Origin: Dehalococcoidales bacterium
GTDB taxonomy: Bacteria; Chloroflexota; Dehalococcoidia; Dehalococcoidales; UBA2162
Direction: 5' to 3'
DNA length: 25,092 bases
Assembly: GCA_016932435.1 (NCBI GenBank)
Contig: JAFGCW010000015.1
Coordinates: 1-25,092 of the forward strand
Part shown: piece after piece, positions 1-6,050 of the stretch
Position numbering within the stretch: the first letter of the stretch is position 1
Layout: each line of letters begins with the position of its first letter
Position numbers and translations under genes: made by a program
The notes under the pieces: model-generated
The model's database searches: none
The model's input: only the letters and a program-made list of their open reading frames with translations
Told to the model about the DNA's origin: nothing

Positions 1-540
1 AATCAGGAAGATATGACAATCTTCAATGAATACTCTGACGCTGTTCCGGCGACCGATATCACTCACCGGTATCAATGGAAAGAACTTCTTGACGATGCCA
101 GCAAGCGAAGGTTTGACCTTATTCTCGTCTGGCGGATGGATCGGGCTTTCCGTTCTGTCCTGGACGCCGCGACAACTCTCGAAAGATTAAGGTCGTGGGG
201 TGTCGGCCTCCGTTCTTATAGTGAATCGTGGATTGATACGACTTCCCCCTTCGGCGAAGCACTCTTTTACATCACCTGCGCTTATGCCCAGCTCGAAAGA
301 GGAATCCTCCGGGAAAGAGTGAAAGCCGGCATGGAAAGAGCCAGAAAACAGGGGCATAAGATAGGTCGTCCCAAGGTAACAGACAGGAAAGGCTTCAAAC
401 GCCGTTTTGGAGTAGTTTTGGTGAAGCTTAGACGTGGAGAACTGTCGAAAAATCAGGCAGCGAAAGAATTGAACATCGGTTATGCAACATTACTGCGTTT
501 ATTAGAACATCCGGAGAAAGTGAATGGCCGGAAATCCTGA
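1..540 (+). CDS. Serine recombinase (resolvase/invertase type), 5' end cut by window edge
   Basis: The reading frame is open from base 1, and the first Met at 13 is internal: the catalytic-serine segment of the resolvase domain, which should lie near the N-terminus, is missing. What remains is the second half of the domain (DLILVWRMDRAFRS, then the FGEALFYITCAYAQLERGI helix region) followed by a basic linker with ERARKQGHKIGRPK and a C-terminal Hin-like helix-turn-helix (KNQAAKELNIGYATLLRLL). This is the order seen in small DNA invertases/resolvases rather than in large serine integrases. Its stop overlaps the start of the next small ORF (ATG at 524), so the two are probably cotranslated. It probably recombines DNA of the element it lies in; partner sites cannot be identified here. 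Family assignment is firm; completeness upstream cannot be judged. Confidence 0.9.
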   Translation, partial: NQEDMTIFNEYSDAVPATDITHRYQWKELLDDASKRRFDLILVWRMDRAFRSVLDAATTLERLRSWGVGLRSYSESWIDTTSPFGEALFYITCAYAQLERGILRERVKAGMERARKQGHKIGRPKVTDRKGFKRRFGVVLVKLRRGELSKNQAAKELNIGYATLLRLLEHPEKVNGRKS

Positions 541-724
541 AAAGCTGGTAGAAATTATCGCCGACATGATCCGTTCTGCCCTTGCATGGGAACAAGAGCA
601 GCAGGGTAAAGATATTAATAAGCCTGGAGAATCGTTGACGTGTATACACAAAAGTGTATACAGTGTCCACCAACAACGATTGAAAGGAGAAAAAACAGAT
701 GATAAGAAATCAGAGCAAACCTGA
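524..724 (+). CDS. Small hypothetical protein between two serine recombinases (66 aa)
   Basis: The ATG at 524 lies inside the end of the upstream recombinase gene (17-nt overlap), which suggests translational coupling. The predicted protein starts with an amphipathic, probably helical stretch (NPEKLVEIIADMIRSALAWE) and ends in a polar, lysine-rich tail. The last 26 nt overlap the start of the large serine recombinase in another frame, and the second half of the ORF contains the recombinase promoter and its inverted repeat. The first ~30 codons look protein-like; the tail may be non-conserved. No recognised domain. It could be a small accessory factor of the recombinase module, but that rests on position only. 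Confidence 0.5.
   Translation: MAGNPEKLVEIIADMIRSALAWEQEQQGKDINKPGESLTCIHKSVYSVHQQRLKGEKTDDKKSEQT
635..662 (+). promoter_or_regulatory. Promoter with overlapping perfect inverted repeat, upstream of large serine recombinase
   Basis: TTGACG (635-640) and TATACA (657-662) are separated by 16 nt. A perfect 9-bp inverted repeat (TGTATACAC at 641-649, AAAA loop, GTGTATACA at 654-662) fills the spacer and covers the -10 box. A repressor bound there would block RNA polymerase, so this looks like an operator controlling the recombinase at 699, whose AAAGGAG ribosome-binding site is at 683-689. The regulator is not identified. Confidence 0.6.
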
Positions 725-2261
725 CCGCATCCAGTCCTTCGAAGATCTGAGGGGTCTGAGAGGAGAATGCTATGTCAGGGATTCAACTCTTGACCAGAGA
801 GACGGTTTTGGTCCTGAAATCCAGAAAAGTAATGAGGAACGCTTTGCTCTAGCTTACGGCATTATCCTTGGCGACCGCTGGTACACTGAATTCGTCAGCG
901 GGAGAAGCGTTTCGAAACGTCATGAATTCCAGAAGATAATTGAAGATGCCCGTCTAGACACGTTTGATGTCCTTCTGGTTGACCATACATCCCGTTTCGG
1001 AAGGAATCAGGCAGAATGCATCAAGTACAAAGAAGAGCTTCAGCAACTAGGTAAAACAGTTATATTCGTCAGTCAGGGGATCATATCGGGGAGCGAAAGA
1101 GATTTTCTTAGTGAACGCATTAATGAAACACTTGATGAACAATATTCTCGAAATCTATCCCGATATATATCGGAAGGACTTGCGATTAAAGCTGAAAACG
1201 GATTACATGTTGGACCTGTACCGCTCGGATATAAGAGTGAACTGATTTCAGGGAGAAGAGAACGGAAAGTAATAAATCCTGAAACAATGCCGGCGTTGCT
1301 ACTGGCATTGAGGGAATATGCAACCGGGGATTTTTCTTATTTCGAAGTTGCCGATCATCTAAATGCTCACGGATACCGAACACGGTACGGAAGATTATTC
1401 ACTGGATATAATATCAAAGAAATCATGGCTAATAGATTCTATGACGGGAGAGTTGTTTATCATCAGGGGTTACCTGATGAAATAGTGTTCGAAGGTATCC
1501 ACGAAGTTCCTGAAGAAGTTAAAAACCTATGGAATGAATGTCAGTTAATAAAACGACAAAGAAGAACATCAAAGTCAGGATATCCGAGACAGGAGAACCA
1601 TCATTACCCATTTTCTCGAGTTCTCCATTGTAGCTGTTGCGGGAGTATCTATCATGGAGAAGCAACATATTATAAAGGACAGACAAATTTAAGGTTAAGC
1701 CACGAACGCCGGTCTTATGGTCGGCATTGTGATGTCAAGCCAAAGTCACAACCTGTTGAATTCTTAAATCAACAGTTCTGTGAAAGGGTATTACCTTATA
1801 TGAAACTCGATAATGGTTGGCAGGAACTGATAATCAAAGCTTTAAGAAGTAATGAGACAGAAACAAGTCATGTCCCTGAACAAAGAAATAGAATAATGAA
1901 GGCTCTGGAAAATCTTCGAAAACAGCACATATGGGGAGACATTACAGACGAAGAATACCGAAAGGAAAGAACGAACCTCGAACGTCAGTTAAAATATATA
2001 GTCCCTGAAACGAAACCGGTAGAATTACCAAATCTTGAAAAGGCAGCAGAACTGATGAAAAATCTTCCTGAACTCTGGTCAAATGAAGGTGTAAGTAATA
2101 AACAGAGAGAATCCCTTATCCAAGAAGTATTTTCTAAGATCACGATAGAAGGGAAGTCTTTTGTTAGCATTGAACCGCAACCGGAATACGCCCCTTTATT
2201 CGCACTAAAAGTTTTAGAGTATACCGACTTTAACTCTCCCCCGCCTCCACCATTCTTTTAA
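699..2261 (+). CDS. Large serine recombinase (integrase of the mobile element)
   Basis: This 520-aa protein has large serine integrase architecture. The N-terminal resolvase domain has the nucleophile in YVRDST (Ser29), then DGFGPEIQ and the SRFGRNQAE helix. A recombinase domain follows around residues 165-290 (GPVPLGYK, then ADHLNAHGYRTRYGRLFT). A cysteine-rich zinc-ribbon-like segment (HCSCCG) lies near residue 315, and a charged coiled-coil region (ALENLRKQHIWGDITDEEYR) around 400-430. Start 699 is preceded by AAAGGAG at a spacing of 9 nt. The extreme C-terminus is proline-rich because the DNA there is a tmRNA/tRNA-3'-end-like sequence (2233-2252), so the coding end coincides with a likely crossover site. 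It should integrate and excise an element by a single att x att reaction. Expression appears repressible through the inverted repeat upstream. Confidence 0.92.
   Translation: MIRNQSKPDRIQSFEDLRGLRGECYVRDSTLDQRDGFGPEIQKSNEERFALAYGIILGDRWYTEFVSGRSVSKRHEFQKIIEDARLDTFDVLLVDHTSRFGRNQAECIKYKEELQQLGKTVIFVSQGIISGSERDFLSERINETLDEQYSRNLSRYISEGLAIKAENGLHVGPVPLGYKSELISGRRERKVINPETMPALLLALREYATGDFSYFEVADHLNAHGYRTRYGRLFTGYNIKEIMANRFYDGRVVYHQGLPDEIVFEGIHEVPEEVKNLWNECQLIKRQRRTSKSGYPRQENHHYPFSRVLHCSCCGSIYHGEATYYKGQTNLRLSHERRSYGRHCDVKPKSQPVEFLNQQFCERVLPYMKLDNGWQELIIKALRSNETETSHVPEQRNRIMKALENLRKQHIWGDITDEEYRKERTNLERQLKYIVPETKPVELPNLEKAAELMKNLPELWSNEGVSNKQRESLIQEVFSKITIEGKSFVSIEPQPEYAPLFALKVLEYTDFNSPPPPPFF
2233..2252 (+). 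repeat. att-like copy A: tRNA/tmRNA 3'-end-like sequence
   Basis: This stretch ends in CGCCTCCACCA, which reads as the 3' acceptor strand of a tmRNA or tRNA-Ala (U70 for the G3-U70 pair, A73, CCA). Its 20 nt match those at 4989-5008 (one mismatch) and 10927-10946 (one mismatch). It is embedded in the last codons of the large serine recombinase. Upstream of the 20-nt core the similarity to the other copies stops, as expected for a crossover point. No tmRNA 5' half or tag region is present. Confidence 0.6.
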
Positions 2262-2320
2262 ATGATAGTATATGAGTTCTACCTATCGTACAGTAGCGCC
2301 TATCAATCTGACATCATATG

Positions 2321-2329
2321 TGCTATACT
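2321..2329 (+). promoter_or_regulatory. Extended -10 promoter candidate for the secreted-protein/lipoprotein pair
   Basis: TGCTATACT is an extended -10 element (TGn followed by TATACT at 2324-2329) 40 nt upstream of the ATG at 2369. No convincing -35 box is seen at the usual spacing. A GAGAGG ribosome-binding site lies at 2357-2362. Confidence 0.4.
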
Positions 2330-2368
2330 TGCCTGCAAAAGACGTAAGTAACCTGCGAGAGGTCAGTG

Positions 2369-4426
2369 ATGCGCAAGTACCTGGTAGTGAGTTGTCTTAT
2401 TGTTTTCATCTTCTCAATACAGTTTCTTTCACCAGATTATTCGGCAAAAGCCCAAACACTGGTGCCGGTGAGATGGTCGATGTACGAAGTCCAGTTGAAC
2501 CCCTCGGGCGTGCTTCCTGAGTATACGTACGATCGCCGGGTCACGATTGCCGGCCTGGAGCAGGCTGCTAAGGGTTTCATTCAGACCAGTATTACTAACG
2601 GATCATTATGGTTTAAAGAATGGGTTGAAAATCTCCAGGGAACTACCTTATGGTCGCAAGAATTCTCGTATGACTTTACCTCACCACCACAAGATTTTGC
2701 CTCGGGAGACCGGCTGGAAATCTCCGTACGAGGCCAGGGTATCGTTAAAAAACCTGACGAAGGGGTGTCCGGTCCAGTTAATATTCTGAGTGGTTTCTGG
2801 GTATACAGAGGGTTCTCGGATACTCAGGGCCAGTTCCTGAGCCGCCCTGCCGATAAATACCTGGAAATCGGAAACCGCACCAGTTATTCGGAATCGATGA
2901 CCGTACCTTTTGTGGCGCCAAACGGGAAAATTCCCGTTGCCGAACAGAGATGGTGCATCGAGTTCACAACGACAAACACCTTCAAGGATGAACAGGGTGA
3001 AATAAGTCCCTTGAAAGTGCGATGGATTTATCAGGCTGTTGAATTGAGTGAAGACCAGCCGCCGGCAACAGGTTCACCGGAGGTATCCCCGGCAACCGAA
3101 GAACCTGCCAAAGACTCCGGCGAGGATGCGCTCGATATACTGGGACGTATCGGGAGGGAGGTCGCACGGGAGAGGATTCAGCAAGAGGTCAAGGGCTCGC
3201 TTGAAGGAATCGGAGCATTATTGACTGATACATGGGAAACCTTTACCGGCTGGGTGGATGAGTTGAAAGAAGACCCGATTTCCTGGATAGATTGGCCGCT
3301 GCTTGAAGAATACGGAGAAGATTTCGGGACAGAAAACGGGGGAGAGAAACTACCGGGATTGACGATGGAAGACGTCAATGAACAACTCATGGACCGTATT
3401 CGGCCGATAGCAGGCCTTAACGAAGAAAGCATGGATGAACTGCTCGAAAGGGTGCAGCATCTCCTGTGGGAACAAGATACAGAAACCGGCAGGTATCTAC
3501 CGCGCCGGACCACCACGTTCGATACCATGGATATGAACTTTAATGACGGAAGAAAGATAAAGGTCGGCGTCATGGTCACGCCGGAAGGGCGAATCCTGTA
3601 CACCCCGAACGGTAAAGATTATTTCCCGAGCGTCGGGGCAGCTCTCGACCCGTCCTACTGGGAGCAGGCTGTCGACCTTTATAGCGGGGCCAAGCAATGG
3701 TTATGGGAATCTCTTTTCACCGGCAGTACCCGTAATCCGGATATCGATCTACAGAACAAGGTGGCTACCGAGGTGCTGGAAGACCTGCGGGTGCAACTTA
3801 ACGCCGGAGAAGCGCCCCAGACAATAGTTGACTGGACGGAAGGCAAGCTCTGGTCCAGCCAGATACAGGGGCCGCTTGAACAGAAGATGCGTCAGATGTT
3901 ATGGACGCAGGCCGGGGAAGCACTCGAAACGTTTCTATCTGCCGAAGATGTTACGGTTGAAGCGTACAACACTTACCTCACTTCATTCAGAGACCTGAAA
4001 CACCAGTTCGAGGGCGGTGAGTTGACGACTCCTAAGGCCTGGGCAGAGTTCAGGAGCCAGACGGGAATTGACCTCTTCGACCTGACGGAGGCCGGCGGCT
4101 ACTCCGTTGCCGGAGCGGAGTTTGCTATTGAATCCGTCAAGACGCTGGCGCGGAGCCAGCAGGATACAGACTTTGCTGTGAGGGTCCGGGCATACATCGA
4201 AGAGCGGAACGCCGGGCAACCGATTGACCTTATCTACTATCGGATGAGGGAAGGTCAAATACCAGAACTGGATATCGGCAGTGCCAAGCTGGCATCGTCA
4301 GGCACGGCATCCATGATGGTATCTTCCGGGATAGCCGAGGAAGCTCAGATGGGGGTTATCTTTACCATGTACGAACAGGCTTACCAGCGGTATCTCCTGG
4401 CGAAAAGCATAGGGAGGCAGCCATGA
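2369..4426 (+). CDS. Secreted protein of unknown function, cargo between att copies A and B
   Basis: The start was chosen at ATG 2369 because GAGAGG at 2357-2362 gives 6-nt spacing; the in-frame GTG at 2366 would be too close. The protein is ~685 aa. Residues 1-29 form a signal peptide (KYLVVSCLIVFIFSIQFL core, then DYSAKAQ). A beta-rich region (about 30-225) follows, then a proline/acid linker (EDQPPATGSPEVSPATEEPA), and a mostly helical C-terminal half with many Trp and acidic residues. There is no transmembrane anchor after the signal peptide and no motif I recognise. Its stop overlaps the start of the following lipoprotein (ATGA), so the two products are probably made in fixed ratio and may act together outside the membrane. 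The gene appears more GC-rich than the AT-rich recombinase gene on its left, fitting separate origin as cargo. Function unknown. Confidence 0.85.
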   Translation: MRKYLVVSCLIVFIFSIQFLSPDYSAKAQTLVPVRWSMYEVQLNPSGVLPEYTYDRRVTIAGLEQAAKGFIQTSITNGSLWFKEWVENLQGTTLWSQEFSYDFTSPPQDFASGDRLEISVRGQGIVKKPDEGVSGPVNILSGFWVYRGFSDTQGQFLSRPADKYLEIGNRTSYSESMTVPFVAPNGKIPVAEQRWCIEFTTTNTFKDEQGEISPLKVRWIYQAVELSEDQPPATGSPEVSPATEEPAKDSGEDALDILGRIGREVARERIQQEVKGSLEGIGALLTDTWETFTGWVDELKEDPISWIDWPLLEEYGEDFGTENGGEKLPGLTMEDVNEQLMDRIRPIAGLNEESMDELLERVQHLLWEQDTETGRYLPRRTTTFDTMDMNFNDGRKIKVGVMVTPEGRILYTPNGKDYFPSVGAALDPSYWEQAVDLYSGAKQWLWESLFTGSTRNPDIDLQNKVATEVLEDLRVQLNAGEAPQTIVDWTEGKLWSSQIQGPLEQKMRQMLWTQAGEALETFLSAEDVTVEAYNTYLTSFRDLKHQFEGGELTTPKAWAEFRSQTGIDLFDLTEAGGYSVAGAEFAIESVKTLARSQQDTDFAVRVRAYIEERNAGQPIDLIYYRMREGQIPELDIGSAKLASSGTASMMVSSGIAEEAQMGVIFTMYEQAYQRYLLAKSIGRQP

Positions 4427-4878
4427 AACCAATACTGATAGTTCTTACGCTGCTTCTTGTTGCGTTGGTGATTGCAGGCTGTTCACAGGATAAACCAGCG
4501 GAAACTACCCTTGACTCAATTCTAACCGACTCTGAGACCAGTATAGAGGTACCGGATGATAATCAGTTCATGGTAACGTCATTGAAAGCATTGACCGGCC
4601 TCAATATTTTGAAAGTAAGCAGCAACGGCAACCAGGTCGCAATCGATTATGAACAGATCACTGATGACAGTCAGGCAGAGCTGGTGCAGTGTTGGTTGAA
4701 TATCGCCACGGTAGTGATGAGCTTTATGGAAGCCCCCGGGACCATCACTATCGTTCCCTTTGTCGAAGGGACCGCCGTAGCGAGGATTACCCTCGAATCC
4801 GAAGATGTGGCTTCGATGCTGGCCGGGGACATGTCTCTGCAGGAGATTCTGTCGCGGATTATCGTCCGCGAGCCTTAG
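4423..4878 (+). CDS. Small lipoprotein of unknown function
   Basis: This 151-aa protein has a lipoprotein signal peptide: a hydrophobic run from residue 4 to 18 ends in the lipobox VIAG-Cys20, so it should be anchored to the outer face of the membrane. The mature part is ~130 aa with a short acidic linker and alternating beta/alpha character; no known domain recognised. The ATG overlaps the stop of the upstream secreted protein by 4 nt, with GGGAGG just upstream. Only this gene and its upstream partner lie between att-like copies A and B, so the pair may be the entire cargo of one small element. Confidence 0.82.
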   Translation: MKPILIVLTLLLVALVIAGCSQDKPAETTLDSILTDSETSIEVPDDNQFMVTSLKALTGLNILKVSSNGNQVAIDYEQITDDSQAELVQCWLNIATVVMSFMEAPGTITIVPFVEGTAVARITLESEDVASMLAGDMSLQEILSRIIVREP

Positions 4879-4964
4879 GAGAGATGTATTAAAAGAAGTA
4901 AAAGCAAAGATCACAGGTTGAAAGAATGCCTGTTTTCTCACCGTTGTTGATAGCATGAATTCAG

Positions 4965-5008
4965 CAGCATTGTTTCAGGTAGAGCCCTACTCTCCCCCAC
5001 CTCCACCA
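4965..5008 (+). repeat. att-like copy B: tRNA/tmRNA 3'-end-like sequence
   Basis: This 44-nt stretch aligns without gaps to 10903-10946. The first 14 nt (CAGCATTGTTTCAG) are identical, the middle 10 nt diverge, and the last 20 nt differ at one or two positions, ending in CCTCCACCA. The T-loop part is degraded here (CCCTACT where copy C has TTCGACT). It marks the right boundary of the secreted-protein/lipoprotein segment. Confidence 0.6.
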
Positions 5009-5093
5009 TAAAAGCGGTGTTTTTCTCGGTATTTCTACAAAACAAACAAAACGTTAAAAAGTTGGGCGAGACTATAAAATTCATTCTGTTGAT

Positions 5094-5145
5094 TGACCTT
5101 CCCCCCGAAAAGGCTACCAGAAGTTGTGTTAGACTGTGAAAAGAA
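5094..5145 (+). mobile_element. IS3-like terminal inverted-repeat remnant
   Basis: The segment starts with TG and contains CCCCCCGAAAAGG followed by ACCAG and GTTAGACT. The same arrangement recurs at 10260-10311 in the same orientation, with the same spacing throughout. The second copy abuts a decayed IS3-family transposase, so this is probably the end of a related element. After it comes a short frame (ATG at 5160, preceded by GGGGG) that may be the first codons of a lost orfA, but it runs into the Fe-S gene and cannot be functional. The rest of 4879-5222 holds no gene apart from att copy B. Confidence 0.55.
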
Positions 5146-5222
5146 AAAAAGGGGGCAAAATGGCAAAGAAGGGGATCCATCTCCACGCTCCCATATTCAT
5201 GGGCGAAGCACTGCCAAGTCAG

Positions 5223-6050
5223 TCAAAAAGCAGAGAGTTTTCTACGCAAACCGATATCTCCAAGGTTAATGTCCTTTTCGGTACTAATTGAGTTTATTGT
5301 CTCGGGCAAATACCCTTCTTTTTCGACTGTTAACGAATAGGTTCCTTCATTCAGTTTGAGAAACCAAAAGTCGCCATAATTATCACTTTCAGCAGTGAAT
5401 GCTACATTGGTATCAGTATCTGTAACAGTAATCAACGCTCCCTCTATACATTCATCTGCTTCAGGGTCATAAATAGCTCCGGCAATGAATTTTCTGGGTA
5501 ATTCTAAGTAATGAACTCGCGGCTTCGTGTTGAGTTCAGGATGCATTAATTCAGCTTTTAGGGTTAATTCTTTCAATTCATCTTCTTCAATGAAACTCAG
5601 TGCCGTGGTGGGACAGGCCTCAACACACCGTGGTTCCTTCCAACCGCTGTCTAAAAGATGGGCACAGCCAGTGCATTTCTGGACTATTTTCAGATCTTGG
5701 TTAAAATACATTGCGCCATACGGACATGAGTCGATACATTGCTGACAGCCGTTACATTTCTCAGGATCTATTATTACCAACCCATCTCTTCTTTTATAGA
5801 TAGCGTTAGCGGCACATGCCGATAAACATGGAGGGTTATCGCAGTGCATACAAAGCAACGGAACATATGATATCTTAACCTTGGGTACACTGCCTCTGAC
5901 CAATTCGTTTATTTTGATCCAAAAATGGCCTGTGTCAGGCTGAGGCTTGGCGTATGGGGTCCAATCGTTATCGACATGCTCGTCCTTGCAGGCAATCTGA
6001 CAGTTATGACACCCGTTACACCTAGATACATCTACTATAAAAGTTTTCAC
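5223..6050 (-). CDS. Four-cluster Fe-S subunit of a BthL-type molybdopterin oxidoreductase
   Basis: This 275-aa protein is an electron-transfer subunit of the DmsB/transhydroxylase-beta type. Four [4Fe-4S] motifs are visible: CNGCHNCQIAC (Cys11-21), CMHCDNPPCLSAC, CNGCQQCIDSC, and CTGC followed by CVEAC. Residues ~190-275 form an extra beta-sandwich domain of the carboxypeptidase-regulatory/transthyretin-like kind (GALITVTD, NYGDFWFLKLNEGTYSL), an addition I associate with the small subunit of pyrogallol-phloroglucinol transhydroxylase. As far as I recall, that enzyme has three clusters; here all sixteen cysteines appear intact, so electron delivery to an outside partner is plausible. There is no signal peptide, so it should be cytoplasmic. 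The start overlaps the large-subunit stop by 4 nt, showing tight coupling. Confidence 0.9.
   Translation of the reverse strand: MKTFIVDVSRCNGCHNCQIACKDEHVDNDWTPYAKPQPDTGHFWIKINELVRGSVPKVKISYVPLLCMHCDNPPCLSACAANAIYKRRDGLVIIDPEKCNGCQQCIDSCPYGAMYFNQDLKIVQKCTGCAHLLDSGWKEPRCVEACPTTALSFIEEDELKELTLKAELMHPELNTKPRVHYLELPRKFIAGAIYDPEADECIEGALITVTDTDTNVAFTAESDNYGDFWFLKLNEGTYSLTVEKEGYLPETINSISTEKDINLGDIGLRRKLSAF

Noticed and set aside
5160..5291. 43-codon frame with GGGGG upstream, next to the IS end
   Set aside because: It may be the first codons of a lost orfA, but it overlaps the conserved end of the Fe-S subunit gene and shows no transposase motif, so it is not listed as a gene.
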